64,000 bases of DNA from JAIQFV01 sp041494885 (GCA_041494885.1 JBGQBO010000024.1:15741-79740), one strand, 5' to 3'. Positions 7,661 through 16,897 are shown, numbered from the stretch's first letter. Notes: generated by a model not told the origin, from the letters alone. Translations and numbers: made by a program.

Positions 7661-9052
7661 CTACTTGTTCTTGCGCGGCAACCGGGAAATCTCGTCAAAG
7701 TACTTCGCGAACATCTTGATGCCACCGGAGGCCTGTTCCCAATCAAAATTCTCATTGGGGGCATGGTATCCGTGCTCCGGCAGGCTGAGGCCGAGGAACA
7801 GGATGGGCGCCTTCATGTATTTTTCCATCGTGACCACGGCACCAATCGAGCCGCCTTCCCGGGTAAACGCGGGGTCCTTGCCAAACGCAAACTTCATGGC
7901 GACCCGGCCGGCATCGGCGAGCGGTCCGCTGAAGGGTCCCAGATACGGTTCCAGCGAATTCTCCTTCTTAACGATGACATCCTTGTTTTTCGACTTAATG
8001 AACTTCGAAACCAGTTGGAAGATCTTGCCCGCGCGCTGTTTAGGCACCAACCGCATTGTGATTTTCAACTCTCCGCGTGGGGGAATGATGGTTTTTACGC
8101 CCGGCCCGGTATAGCCGCCCACCAGCCCATGCACCTCGAAGGTCGGCATGGCAAATATCCGGCGCAGCACATCGGGGGCATTTTCCGTTCTCATCTTCTT
8201 CAACCCCAGCGCTTGTTTGAAATGTTTGACTGTGAAGCCCGACTTCAAGAAGCTGTCGATTTCCTTTTTGGTGGGAGGAACGACGTCTTTATAAAAGCCG
8301 GGGATTTTCACCTTGCCGGTCTTCGCATCGAAGCACTCGTACACGATGAGCGCCAATTCGGCGAGGGGGTTTCGAGCGGCTCCCCCGGCTGTGCCCGAAT
8401 GAACGTCGGTGGCCGCTGTCTCAAGGTGCACGGTCAGGCCTTGAACACCTCGCAAACCGTATGGAATCGCCGGACAACCGCGTGCGATCCATTCCGTATC
8501 GCTCACGATGATTGAGTCGGATTGCAGTTTGTACGCATTTTGCTTCAAAAACTTATCAAAGCTCGGGCTTCCAATCTCTTCTTCCATTTCCCACAGGAAG
8601 TTGATGTTGATGGGGATGCCGTTCTCGATGGCATAGCGGGCCCCATACAAAGCCGTCATGGCGGGTCCTTTGTCGTCAGTAGTCCCCCGGCCAAAATAGC
8701 GACCATCCTTGCGGTCGAATTTAAACGGCTCCCTGGTCCATTCCGGTTCCTGCGCCGGTTGGACATCCATGTGGTTGTAGATGGTAACTGTAGGGTTGTT
8801 CGGATTGGTAATGAATTTTCCGATGATGACAGGAAACCCCTGAGTGGACACTACTTCGGCGCTTTCCGCTCCGGCGGCCTTCAAATACTCCGCCGCCAAG
8901 GCCGCTCCGCGTGGCATGTCGGCCTGATGATCGGGATCCATGGAGATGGTTGGAATTTCGACAATTCCAGCCAGCTTGTCCTCATACTCATTACGTATGC
9001 CGGTAATAAAGCTGTCGATCTTCTCAAGTACATTGGGACCTGGTGCGGTCAT
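7661..9052 (-). CDS. M20 family metallo-dipeptidase
   Basis: This 463-residue protein matches the M20/M28 dipeptidase subgroup that includes cytosolic nonspecific dipeptidase and bacterial PepV-like enzymes. Metal-site motifs are present: YNHMDVQP with the His-x-Asp pair, GTTDDKGP, and the general base pair in EMEEEIGSP. The lid/dimerisation domain is recognisable by TDVHSGTAGGAARNPL and the terminal metal ligand by LPEHGYHAPNEN. No signal peptide, so cytoplasmic peptide turnover is likely. The ATG at 9052 has a strong AAGGAGG seven bases upstream. The divergent neighbour is an OPT oligopeptide transporter, which fits joint peptide uptake and hydrolysis. Confidence 0.9.
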   Translation of the reverse strand: MTAPGPNVLEKIDSFITGIRNEYEDKLAGIVEIPTISMDPDHQADMPRGAALAAEYLKAAGAESAEVVSTQGFPVIIGKFITNPNNPTVTIYNHMDVQPAQEPEWTREPFKFDRKDGRYFGRGTTDDKGPAMTALYGARYAIENGIPININFLWEMEEEIGSPSFDKFLKQNAYKLQSDSIIVSDTEWIARGCPAIPYGLRGVQGLTVHLETAATDVHSGTAGGAARNPLAELALIVYECFDAKTGKVKIPGFYKDVVPPTKKEIDSFLKSGFTVKHFKQALGLKKMRTENAPDVLRRIFAMPTFEVHGLVGGYTGPGVKTIIPPRGELKITMRLVPKQRAGKIFQLVSKFIKSKNKDVIVKKENSLEPYLGPFSGPLADAGRVAMKFAFGKDPAFTREGGSIGAVVTMEKYMKAPILFLGLSLPEHGYHAPNENFDWEQASGGIKMFAKYFDEISRLPRKNK

Positions 9053-9555
9053 TAATTTCCTCCTTAGGGGATACGAGATCTTCCTTCTGTATTTTTCACA
9101 CTTAATCCATCAGTTTTAGTAGGGCGCTTAGTCAGAGGTGACTCTGCCTTGTATAAAATTGTGAAATTATTTTAGTACAATCCGGCCGGGAACGCACCAG
9201 GATTCTTTCCGTCCAAGTCCAGCCTCTGCATGCAGGTCTTGCGGACAGAGGGCTTTTTCGCTTGACACTCAAGCGCGCGCGATGATAGTTTGCCGAAGTT
9301 CGAAGTCGCGGCAAGTGCCTGATTTTATTGAACAGTCCTTAGTCGGCCCCGGCGATTTCCGGACATCCACTCTCACGACTCTTTCGGGTTCTTCACTCGT
9401 CTCGAATCATCGAGTTGGCCTTTTCATGCATCTTCCATCGACCGGGTTCCTTCCTCTGCCATCGTTCTACGAATCCGAAGAAACTTTTGTTTCACACCGG
9501 GGAGACCGAACTTTGAATTATCCTGAATCATCTCATTACTGCTTCTGGAGGACTC
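9053..9555. promoter_or_regulatory. Divergent intergenic region between dipeptidase and OPT transporter
   Basis: This 503-base gap must hold both divergent promoters. On the plus strand TTGACA at 9262-9267 with a weak ATAGTT 17 bases later is a candidate. An AT-rich patch at about 9150-9178 with TTGTAC and TATACA on the minus strand may serve the dipeptidase. No conserved RNA or gene is recognised; a 95-codon plus frame here ends in the transporter and is unsupported. Confidence 0.35.
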
Positions 9556-11568
9556 ATGACCACCGTTGAATTCAAACCGTATGTTCCCGCCCAGACTGAT
9601 CTCAGGGAATTTACGCTGAGGGCGCTGCTTATCGGGCTGGTGATGTGTGTGATTCTGGGTGCGGCCAATGCATACCTCGGTTTGAAAGCCGGCATGACGA
9701 TTGCAGCCACTTATCCGGCGGCTGTTATTGGCATGGCGCTGTTAAAGCTCATGAAAGGGACCATTCTCGAAGAGAACATCGCGCGGACCGTGGGATCCAT
9801 TGGCGAGTCCGTGGCCGCCGGTGCGATCTTTACGATTCCCGCGTTTCTGATCTCCGGGGTGTGGGACAGGTTTGACACACCCCTGCGGTATTTTGAAGCC
9901 ACGGCGATCATGATTGTGGGTGGAATCATCGGCATCATGTTCGTGACGCTCTTGCGTCGCGTCATGGTGGAAGATGTGGACTTGCCGTTTCCAGAATCGG
10001 TGGCGGCCTCTGAAATTCATAAAGCCGGGCGGGCGGGTGGAACGGGGGCAATCTACCTTTTCGGCGCCATGATATTGGGTTCGGCCATACAGGCGCTGGG
10101 TACGCTCTCCGCGTTTGCCGCCGCCTGGGTGAAATTCGTAGGCTTTGCCAAATCGACTATCCGATTAAAAGGTGGGGCGTCAATTTCGGGAAGCGGCGGC
10201 GCCGTGATTTCCACGCCCGCCGTGAGCCCCGCGTACATTGGTGTAGGGTACATCATAGGACCCAAACTTGCCGGGTGGAACTTTGCGGGCGGACTTCTTG
10301 CCTGGGGACTGTTTGTACCGCTGTTGCTCTATTTCCTCGGCCCCCAGTTTGAGCCTGCGATGTCTTCGAGCGGGATGAGTTCGAGCGATTACTGGATCGC
10401 GATCTCAACAGCGATCTGGCAGAGCATTGTGAGACCGATTGCCATCGGCGGAATGCTCGTGAGCGCGGGATTTACCTTGTACCGTATGCGAAAAAGCCTG
10501 ATCACCGGTCTCTCACGCTCGGTCGCCGATGCCAAAAGGGCTGCCACAGCCAAGGCGTCTGAAAACCGGCTGGAGAAGGACATCAGTCTTAATTGGGTAG
10601 GGTTAATCGTCCTGATTGCCGCGGTCTTGACCTTCTTCATCTATCGGCATTTCAGTCAAAACAGCATGGCGGCTCTCGTGGCCACGATCGTCATGGTGAT
10701 TGCAGGTTTCTTTTTTGCCGCCGTGTCCGGTTATCTGGTTGGCCTGATTGGATCCAGCAACAATCCCATCAGCGGGCTGACGCTGTGCACCTTGCTGGTG
10801 GCGGCCTTGCTCATGGTCGCCCTGGGGATGAAGGGTGAGATGGGAGTGGCGGCCGTGCTTGGCGTTGCCGGCGTGGTCTGCGTTTCCGCGGCGGTTGCGG
10901 GGGAGATGTTGCAGGACTTGAAGGTAGGCCATATTCTGGGTGGCACCCCCTGGAAAATGCAGGTCGGCGACTTGATCGGAGTGGTGATGGCTGGAGCGGT
11001 GATGTACTACCCGTTGCTCATCCTTCACGTGGGCGATATCAATCGGGGAGGAACCGGTTTTGGAGGAAGCGCGCTGCCGGCCCCGCAGGCCAGTTTGATG
11101 GCATTGCTCTCGCGCGGGATTGTCGGAGGGAACATGGCCTGGCCCCTGATTATCGTCGGCATGTTGATGGCGGTCTGCTTCATCCTGGTACAGGTGCGCA
11201 GTCCCATGCTGGTGTGCGTGGGAATGTATTTGCCGCTCGGAACGACGTTTGCGATCTTTGTGGGCGGCGTCATCCGCGGTATTGTGGAATTGATTGCCAA
11301 GCGCCGCGGCTTCAATGAGGCGCAGAACGCGCGAACTTCAAATAACGGCGTCCTCATTGCTTCAGGGTTGATCGCCGGGGAAGCTCTGATCGGCCTGGTT
11401 TTTGCATGGATGGCATTCAAGAATATCGCCACCTGGGTGATCTTTAAGAACCCCAGCTTCGTCACCAGCCTTCTTGTGTTTGCGATCATCGCGATTGCCC
11501 TGATCCTCTTCCCGATCAAGAATGCGGGGAGTCCCGATGAACCGGCGCCTCCGAGCGCGATGATGTAA
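9556..11568 (+). CDS. OPT family oligopeptide transporter
   Basis: The 670-residue protein has about 15 membrane helices and the OPT family (PF03169) layout, subgroup TIGR00733. The N-terminal block FTLRALLIGLVMCVILGAAN and AYLGLKAGMTIAATYPAAVIG is characteristic, as are the repeated Gly/Pro-rich helices NNPISGLTL and APQASLMALLSRGIVGG. Members import oligopeptides or metal-peptide chelates by proton symport; the substrate cannot be told from sequence. The ATG at 9556 has TGGAGG seven bases upstream. The divergently transcribed M20 dipeptidase suggests a peptide role. A 14-bp hairpin follows the stop. Confidence 0.9.
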   Translation: MTTVEFKPYVPAQTDLREFTLRALLIGLVMCVILGAANAYLGLKAGMTIAATYPAAVIGMALLKLMKGTILEENIARTVGSIGESVAAGAIFTIPAFLISGVWDRFDTPLRYFEATAIMIVGGIIGIMFVTLLRRVMVEDVDLPFPESVAASEIHKAGRAGGTGAIYLFGAMILGSAIQALGTLSAFAAAWVKFVGFAKSTIRLKGGASISGSGGAVISTPAVSPAYIGVGYIIGPKLAGWNFAGGLLAWGLFVPLLLYFLGPQFEPAMSSSGMSSSDYWIAISTAIWQSIVRPIAIGGMLVSAGFTLYRMRKSLITGLSRSVADAKRAATAKASENRLEKDISLNWVGLIVLIAAVLTFFIYRHFSQNSMAALVATIVMVIAGFFFAAVSGYLVGLIGSSNNPISGLTLCTLLVAALLMVALGMKGEMGVAAVLGVAGVVCVSAAVAGEMLQDLKVGHILGGTPWKMQVGDLIGVVMAGAVMYYPLLILHVGDINRGGTGFGGSALPAPQASLMALLSRGIVGGNMAWPLIIVGMLMAVCFILVQVRSPMLVCVGMYLPLGTTFAIFVGGVIRGIVELIAKRRGFNEAQNARTSNNGVLIASGLIAGEALIGLVFAWMAFKNIATWVIFKNPSFVTSLLVFAIIAIALILFPIKNAGSPDEPAPPSAMM

Positions 11569-11597
11569 AGGGTCCGGGAGCAGAACGGGGTTGTCCC

Positions 11598-11635
11598 GCG
11601 GGTTCGAATACCGAAATCCGGGTATCCGAACCCGC
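11598..11635 (+). terminator. Hairpin after the OPT gene
   Basis: GCGGGTTCG (11598-11606) pairs with CGAACCCGC (11627-11635), and after one mismatch ATACC pairs with GGTAT. The stem is strong but the T tract after it is short, so termination is only likely. Confidence 0.5.
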
Positions 11636-11657
11636 TTAACTTTTGAGCTTGCGGCGA

Positions 11658-12029
11658 ATGAAACCCAAAGAGCCCAGAAATCTTTATGAACTGAAGCCAC
11701 GCCGCCTGGTGGAATGGGAATTGGCCGAGGATAGCCGGGTCACCCTCCTCATCCCCAAATTCCGCAAGGGACTGCTGGCGCGAACGCTCCAGCCACGCCT
11801 TCGCCGCCCCCTTTTTCGGATCAACCTTGACGAATTTGGTAGTTTCGTATGGCTCTCATGCGATGGAAAGGCGGATGTACGGTCTATCGGCGAGGAGATG
11901 ATGAGCAAGTTTGGCCCGTCGGCAGAGCCCGTCTACGACCGCATCGGGCAGTTCCTTCGCCAGTTGGAAAGCTCGAAATTCATCGATTTTCCGGAGTTCT
12001 CTAATAAACCACACAAAAATCTCCCCTAA
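11658..12029 (+). CDS. PqqD-family peptide-binding protein
   Basis: The 123-residue product from ATG 11658 (an upstream TTG at 11643 is possible) shows the PqqD/PF05402 fold at about residues 50-115: FRINLDEFGSFVWLSCDGK, then ADVRSIGEEMMSKFG and the final helix YDRIGQFLRQLESSKFIDF. PqqD proteins are RiPP recognition elements that present precursor peptides, but many stand-alone homologues with a long N-terminal extension such as this one occur outside any RiPP cluster. No precursor peptide or radical SAM enzyme is nearby, so a RiPP role is not supported here. It precedes the groESL promoter and is probably separate from it. Confidence 0.75.
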   Translation: MKPKEPRNLYELKPRRLVEWELAEDSRVTLLIPKFRKGLLARTLQPRLRRPLFRINLDEFGSFVWLSCDGKADVRSIGEEMMSKFGPSAEPVYDRIGQFLRQLESSKFIDFPEFSNKPHKNLP

Positions 12030-12043
12030 AACCAACCTCCTCC

Positions 12044-12071
12044 TTGACAAATTTTAAATAAAGCTTAATAT
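12044..12071 (+). promoter_or_regulatory. groESL promoter
   Basis: TTGACA (12044-12049) and TAATAT (12066-12071), 16 bases apart, form a good sigma-70-type promoter. The predicted transcription start falls inside the CIRCE element immediately downstream. Confidence 0.8.
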
Positions 12072-12072
12072 A

Positions 12073-12099
12073 TTAGCGCTCACTCCAATAGAGTGCTAA
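12073..12099 (+). promoter_or_regulatory. CIRCE operator (HrcA binding site)
   Basis: TTAGCGCTC (12073-12081), nine spacer bases and GAGTGCTAA (12091-12099) match the CIRCE consensus TTAGCACTC-N9-GAGTGCTAA with one substitution. Its overlap with the transcription start fits HrcA repression with release on heat shock. The hrcA gene itself is not in this window. Confidence 0.92.
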
Positions 12100-12213
12100 A
12101 CCTTGGCAGCAAGCATTTCATTTACAATGACTTACTTTGCATGGGTTTGGCTGTCACCAGAGAACAAATCTAAACTATGGATAGAAATCACTTGAGGAAA
12201 GGAGTTGCGTCAC

Positions 12214-12531
12214 ATGAAATTTCGACCATTGCATGACCGCATCCTTATTAGGCGCTTTGAAGAGGGTGAAGTGGTTAAGGGCGGAATCATCATTCCGGAC
12301 ACAGCGAAAGAAAAGCCACAGCAGGGGGAAGTTATTGCTGTAGGCAACGGCAAAGTTATGGAAAATGGCACCAAGGTTCCGCTGGACGTCAAGGCGGGCG
12401 ACCGGATCCTCTTCGGCAAATACTCCGGCAATGAAATCAAAATCGAAGATGAAGAATTCCTTATTCTACGCGAGGACGAAGTTCTGGGCGTAGTCGAGGG
12501 CGCCGCGAAGTCGGCAAAGAGCCCCAGGTAA
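12214..12531 (+). CDS. groES: Co-chaperonin GroES
   Basis: The 105-residue protein has the full Cpn10 fold: FRPLHDRILIRR at the start, the mobile loop around EEGEVVKGGIIIPDTAKEKPQ (residues about 16-36) whose IIIP element binds GroEL, and the roof loop near GNGKVMENG. I start at ATG 12214, nine bases after AAAGGAG, rather than an in-frame TTG three codons earlier. A short Ala/Lys/Ser tail (AAKSAKSPR) extends beyond the usual end. A 115-base leader follows the CIRCE operator, and groEL begins 99 bases downstream. Confidence 0.97.
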   Translation: MKFRPLHDRILIRRFEEGEVVKGGIIIPDTAKEKPQQGEVIAVGNGKVMENGTKVPLDVKAGDRILFGKYSGNEIKIEDEEFLILREDEVLGVVEGAAKSAKSPR

Positions 12532-12630
12532 CATCCCGGCTCGAATGGTTCCCGGGGGCTGATACTCCCTTTGATGGGGCTGCCTACGGGTCAAGATCAG
12601 CATAACGAAACTTATTGGAGGAAAACGAAA

Positions 12631-14253
12631 ATGGCAAAACAGATTGTTCACGGAGAAGATTCCCGTCAGGCGATGTTGCGCGGCGTGAATCAACTTGCGG
12701 ATGTGGTCAAGATTACGCTGGGCCCCAAGGGCCGCAATGTCGTTCTTGACAAGAGGTTTGGATCCCCCGTGATCACCAAGGACGGCGTCACGGTCGCAAA
12801 AGAGATCGAGTTGAAGGACACGTTGGAGAACATGGGTGCGCAGATGGTCCGCGAAGTCGCCTCGAAAACCAGCGACGTCGCAGGCAACGGCACCACCACC
12901 GCGACGGTATTGGCCCAGGCGATCTTCCGCGAGGGCGTGAAGACCGTGGCCGCCGGGGCGAATCCCATGGCGCTCAAGCGCGGCATCGAAAAGGCCGTAA
13001 AATTGGCCGTGGAGGAGATCAAGAGAATTTCCAAACCGGTGAAGGGCGAGATGATCGCGCAGGTCGGAACCGTTTCCGCCAACAACGATTCGACCATCGG
13101 CAACATGATTGCCGAAGCGATGAAGAAGGTGGGCAAGGACGGGGTCATCACGGTGGAAGAAGCGAAGACGATTGAAAGCATGCTGGAAGTCGTGGAAGGG
13201 ATGCAGTTTGATCGCGGTTATCTCTCTCCTTACTTCGTCACCGATCCGGAGCGCATGGAAGTCACGCTGGAGAATGCCTACATCCTGTTACAGGAGAAGA
13301 AGATCAGCTCCATGAAGGACCTCCTGCCGATCCTGGAGCAGATTGCCAAGATGGGCAAACCGCTTTTGATTATTGCGGAAGAAGTGGAAGGTGAAGCCCT
13401 GGCGACGCTGGTGGTCAACAAATTGCGTGGCACCTTGCAGGTGGCCGCCGTCAAGGCCCCCGGGTTCGGCGATCGACGCAAGGCCATGCTGGAAGACATC
13501 GCCGTTCTTACGGGCGGCAAGGTCATCAGTGAAGATCTCGGAATCAAATTGGAAAACGTGAAGATTGAGGATATGGGCCGGGCGAAGAAAGTCACCATCG
13601 ACAAGGACAACACCACGATCGTCGAGGGCGCTGGAAAACACTCTGAGATTGAGGGCCGCGTGAAGCAGTTGCGAGCTCAGGTTGAAGAGTCCACTTCCGA
13701 CTACGACCGCGAGAAGCTGCAGGAACGCCTTGCTAAGCTGGTCGGAGGGGTGGCAATTATCAAAGTGGGAGCAGCCACCGAGACCGAGATGAAGGAGAAA
13801 AAGGCACGCGTGGAAGATGCCATGCACGCCACACGCGCGGCGGTGGAAGAAGGCATTGTCCCGGGTGGGGGGGTCGCCCTCATTCGCGCCCTCCCGGCCC
13901 TGGAAAAGCTGAAGCTGGACGACGAGGAACAGGTCGGCGTCAACATCGTGCGCCGCGCCCTTGAAGAACCGTTTCGCCAGATTGTCCACAACTCGGGACA
14001 CGAAGGCGCCGTCGTGTTGGAGAAGGTCAGGAACAACTCGAACGAAAACTTCGGCTTCAATGCCGAGACCGGAGAATTCGAAGACCTCGTCAAGTCCGGC
14101 GTGCTGGATCCCGCCAAGGTCACCCGCACCGCGCTTGAGAACGCCTCTTCCATCGCCTCCCTCATGTTGACGACGGAAGCGTTGGTTTCGGAAATCCCGG
14201 AAAAGGACAAGGGCGCTCCAACTCCCCCGGGCGGCATGGGCGGCATGTATTGA
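12631..14253 (+). CDS. groEL: Chaperonin GroEL
   Basis: This 540-residue chaperonin forms the folding chamber with GroES. The ATP-site signatures are intact: LGPKGRNV near residue 30, DGVTVAKEI, and AGDGTTT-type sequence written here as VAGNGTTTATV (about residues 84-94). The usual Asp of GDGTT, about residue 87, reads Asn in this translation. Also visible are AAVEEGIVPGGG at about 405-416 and the Gly/Met-rich tail PPGGMGGMY. The upstream in-frame ATG at 12571 is rejected because GGAGG lies directly before 12631 and MAKQI is the standard start. A strong terminator follows. Confidence 0.97.
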   Translation: MAKQIVHGEDSRQAMLRGVNQLADVVKITLGPKGRNVVLDKRFGSPVITKDGVTVAKEIELKDTLENMGAQMVREVASKTSDVAGNGTTTATVLAQAIFREGVKTVAAGANPMALKRGIEKAVKLAVEEIKRISKPVKGEMIAQVGTVSANNDSTIGNMIAEAMKKVGKDGVITVEEAKTIESMLEVVEGMQFDRGYLSPYFVTDPERMEVTLENAYILLQEKKISSMKDLLPILEQIAKMGKPLLIIAEEVEGEALATLVVNKLRGTLQVAAVKAPGFGDRRKAMLEDIAVLTGGKVISEDLGIKLENVKIEDMGRAKKVTIDKDNTTIVEGAGKHSEIEGRVKQLRAQVEESTSDYDREKLQERLAKLVGGVAIIKVGAATETEMKEKKARVEDAMHATRAAVEEGIVPGGGVALIRALPALEKLKLDDEEQVGVNIVRRALEEPFRQIVHNSGHEGAVVLEKVRNNSNENFGFNAETGEFEDLVKSGVLDPAKVTRTALENASSIASLMLTTEALVSEIPEKDKGAPTPPGGMGGMY

Positions 14254-14279
14254 TTTAGGACCCTACGGTCAGATTCCAA

Positions 14280-14323
14280 AGCCTCCTCCTGTTCGCCCTG
14301 GCGGACGGGAGGGGGCTTTTTTT
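14280..14323 (+). terminator. Rho-independent terminator of groESL
   Basis: A 12-bp stem (14280-14291 with 14306-14317, two G-T pairs) around AGCCTCCTCC and GGGAGGGGGCT is followed by a run of seven T residues. Confidence 0.9.
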
Positions 14324-14421
14324 ATTTCTTGATGAACGGCCCGCCTCGAACGGGAGTCACCCCGGGGGGTCCGCGGACGACCACAATTTTCGCAGAATCC
14401 AATCCAGTGACAGAGTGAGCC

Positions 14422-15024
14422 ATGCTTGACGTATCAGCGCTTGCCGGACGAATGGCGGGATTCTTTTCACTTGCCGCTTTCGTGCCTTACATCCTGAGTA
14501 TGGTGCGAGGAAGGACAAAGCCGAACCGGGCGACCTGGTGGATCTGGACCGTGGTCGGGTTCTTGTTGGCCGTCAGTTACTATGCCTCCGGGGCTCGCCA
14601 CACCATGTGGGTGCCGGTCAGCTATGTCCTCGGCCCCTTGATCATCGCGGTGCTTTCCTTGAAGTTTGGAGTGGGCGGGTGGACTTGGTTTGACCGGGGA
14701 TGCCTGCTCGGCGCTGGAATCACCACTCTTCTCTGGGGGATCTTCCGCTCCCCGCTGATCGCTCTCCTCCTCAATCTTTGCATTGATTTTCTGGGGGCAC
14801 TTCCCACCATTCGAAAGGCCTATTCTGATCCCGGAGGAGAAGATCCAGTCGCCTGGTCTCTGTTTCTTTTCGGGAATACCCTGAATTTATTGGCCATCGA
14901 AAAATGGCGCTTCTCAATTTCAGTCTACCCCGCTTACCTGTTCCTGTTGAGCGGATTAATTCTGGTGCTCTTGATTTTCCAGTCCAAGGTGGGGCAAAAT
15001 CCATCCGACCATTCAATGAAATGA
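14422..15024 (+). CDS. Multi-pass membrane protein with PQ-loop-like repeats
   Basis: The 200-residue protein has six or seven predicted membrane helices. Two similar segments, AAFVPYILSMVRGRTKPNRATWWIW (about 15-40) and LGALPTIRKAYSDPGGEDPVAWSLF (about 126-150), each place a Pro within a helix followed by a polar loop and a Trp-rich helix, reminiscent of PQ-loop/SemiSWEET transporters. I do not recognise a named family. It stands alone after the groESL terminator; the next gene starts about 100 bases downstream on the same strand. The function is unknown; small-solute transport is only a guess. Confidence 0.6.
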   Translation: MLDVSALAGRMAGFFSLAAFVPYILSMVRGRTKPNRATWWIWTVVGFLLAVSYYASGARHTMWVPVSYVLGPLIIAVLSLKFGVGGWTWFDRGCLLGAGITTLLWGIFRSPLIALLLNLCIDFLGALPTIRKAYSDPGGEDPVAWSLFLFGNTLNLLAIEKWRFSISVYPAYLFLLSGLILVLLIFQSKVGQNPSDHSMK

Positions 15025-15121
15025 AGAATGTAGTCACAAGACCCAAGGGGGAGCCTCTGGGTTTGAGCGCTCCCCGATTGGCCGAGCGTCGGCCTGAAAG
15101 AAGGAAGAAGAGGTGCTTCTC

Positions 15122-15775
15122 ATGAAGAAGCGACTACCCATTTTTCTGGCTTCCCTTTTCACCGTGCTGTTTTCGATGGTGCCCCGCACGATGGAGTTTG
15201 CAGCAGCAGCCTCCCCGCAGGCGTCCGAAGAGCAGAATAAGGAAAAATCACCCCAATTACAGAAGGCCCCCAGCCCTCATCAGCGCTCTGAGCGTTCGCA
15301 GGTTCTCCTGGCGGACGAGGTGCGGCACCAGCTCGTGATGCTCCCTTACTATGGTGTGTTTGACTGGCTCGAAGGAGAGGTCCTGCCCGACGGGAAAGTC
15401 GTATTGCATGGAGCGGTGGTAAAGCCGACCACAAAATCAGACGCGGAAGCGAGGACCAAGAAGATCGAGGGTGTCAGGACAGTGATCGACAGAATTGAAG
15501 TCCTGCCGCTCTCGACAAATGATGAGAAGCTCCGGCTCGCTCTATACCGCGCCATTTTTGACTACAACTCACCCCTTTTCTCGCAATATGCCATCCAGGC
15601 CGTGCCGCCGATCCACATCATCGTCAAGAGCGGCCGAGTGACGCTGAAGGGGGTCGTTGGCCGGGAGATGGACGGTCAACTGGCTTATACCGCGTCACGC
15701 GGCGTACCCGGCGTTTTTGAGGTGACCAACGAATTGCGAGTGGAGGAATCCCCTATCAAGGAGAAGGCGAAGTAA
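15122..15775 (+). CDS. Secreted BON-domain protein
   Basis: From ATG 15122 (AGAAGAGG upstream; a GTG three codons earlier is possible) the 217-residue product has a signal peptide, a Gln/Lys/Pro-rich linker, then two BON domains: about 65-130 (VRHQLVMLPYYGVFDWLEGEV, VVLHGAVVKP, GVRTVIDRIEVLPL) and about 135-205 (LRLALYRAIFDYNSPLF, IHIIVKSGRVTLKGVV, GVFEVTNELRV). BON domains bind phospholipid surfaces and occur in OsmY-like and secretin-associated periplasmic proteins. An envelope-stability role is likely; no partner is identifiable. Confidence 0.8.
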   Translation: MKKRLPIFLASLFTVLFSMVPRTMEFAAAASPQASEEQNKEKSPQLQKAPSPHQRSERSQVLLADEVRHQLVMLPYYGVFDWLEGEVLPDGKVVLHGAVVKPTTKSDAEARTKKIEGVRTVIDRIEVLPLSTNDEKLRLALYRAIFDYNSPLFSQYAIQAVPPIHIIVKSGRVTLKGVVGREMDGQLAYTASRGVPGVFEVTNELRVEESPIKEKAK

Positions 15776-15947
15776 AACTGAACTTCCCGGGAGGGATGGA
15801 CCCGGCTGCCATCGAGGAGGCGGACGTACACGATTGTTCTCGGCTCAAGGGGCGGATGATCAACCCGGGTGAGACGGGGAGTCCAGAGGGAATTAGAGAA
15901 GACGCAGTTCGCTCATTACGAACACGACTGAAAAAAGGGAGACCGGC

Positions 15948-16748
15948 TCATTTCGACCCGCCCCCTTGCGCAATGAAAAGGTTTTCTTGCAATCCCGAGT
16001 TGTACTTCACTTCACTGACAAAGGTCTCTGAGATCCGTTCCCCGTTCCGGATTCGCTCGCGGTGGAAGGGTGTCATGACCCCCTGGACGGAGCGGAAGTT
16101 GGTGTACCAGGCCTCCATCTTATCGACGCCTTTCGTTTTAGGGTCCACCAGTCGATACCGAAGCGCAACCGGCAGGTGGGTCGATGCATTGAGCAACAGG
16201 CTCATTTTTTCACGGTTGGAATCTTCCAGAATGATGACGTCGTATTTTGTCGCCTCCGCATACTCGGTCCCCTCGTAATAGGCGCGGTATTTTTTTGCCT
16301 TCAAATCCAGCCGCAGGATCCGGTCAATGAGGTATTTCTGGGTGAGGAGATAGCTTTCCATCTGGTCGGCGACCATAGGATGGGCGCCACGAAAGTCGAT
16401 CTCCCAACCCCGGTCGCCGTTATAGATCAGGATGCTCTCCTTCTTCTTCCCCAGCTCCAGTCGCTCCTTGTCGGGATACTTGATGTAATCGACCAATACG
16501 GCTGCTCCAGTAGTCGAACCATTGAAGATTCGATAACCTCGTCCACTCAAGGTGATATCCTGCACAGAAAGATAAGCATTGCCTCCCAGTGCGGCAATCG
16601 CCTCGTCGATCTTCTTCAGCCCCTGGTTTTCGGGTTCTGCAATCGGCAGGGCCGGCGACTGGCCCCATTCAATCTTCCCGCCCCCAAGCACGGCAAGCAG
16701 ACCGAGGAGTAGCAAAGAGTGGATTCTTCTGATGATCGGTTTGTTCAT
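15948..16748 (-). CDS. Secreted outer-membrane lipoprotein-sorting-like protein
   Basis: The 266-residue protein has a signal peptide (HSLLLLGLLAVLGGG) and a LolA/LolB-like half-barrel, recognisable in LKKIDEAIAALGG, the repeated strand pattern DYIKYPDKERLELGKKKES, and DVIILEDSNREKMSLLLN followed by THLPVALRYR and TPFHRERIRNGERISETFV. This DUF4292/LolA-like type is common in Acidobacteriota. No lipobox Cys is seen, so it is probably periplasmic rather than anchored. A structured 85-base element lies about 65 bases before its ATG on the same strand. The 172-base gap after its stop contains nothing recognisable. Confidence 0.65.
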   Translation of the reverse strand: MNKPIIRRIHSLLLLGLLAVLGGGKIEWGQSPALPIAEPENQGLKKIDEAIAALGGNAYLSVQDITLSGRGYRIFNGSTTGAAVLVDYIKYPDKERLELGKKKESILIYNGDRGWEIDFRGAHPMVADQMESYLLTQKYLIDRILRLDLKAKKYRAYYEGTEYAEATKYDVIILEDSNREKMSLLLNASTHLPVALRYRLVDPKTKGVDKMEAWYTNFRSVQGVMTPFHRERIRNGERISETFVSEVKYNSGLQENLFIAQGGGSK

Positions 16749-16812
16749 GGATTTCCTTCGGACCGTGACCTGCCTGGAAAGCTGTCGAGCTTCTCCTCTT
16801 CTTTCACCTTGA

Positions 16813-16897
16813 GACCTGACGTGTGAGGACGGCCCGGGTGGGAAGGGTTCCGATTCAAGCCCCGGGAGGCAAGCCCGTCAGCCGGAAACACAAGGTC
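16813..16897 (-). other. Nested stem-rich element upstream of the lipoprotein-sorting gene
   Basis: Four nested helices can form over 85 bases: 16813-16817 with 16893-16897 (GACCT/AGGTC), 16821-16824 with 16888-16891, 16828-16832 with 16875-16879 (GACGG/CCGTC), and CCCGGG at 16833-16838 with 16861-16866. It does not match a riboswitch that I can name. It may be a leader structure of the minus-strand gene starting at 16748 or simply a repeat relic. Confidence 0.35.

Noticed and set aside
11601..11625. GGTTCGAATACC as a tRNA T-arm.
   Set aside because: It is part of a longer perfect hairpin after the OPT gene, with no other tRNA arms.
11658..12029. A RiPP cluster because of the PqqD-like gene.
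   Set aside because: No precursor peptide, radical SAM enzyme or other maturation gene is adjacent.
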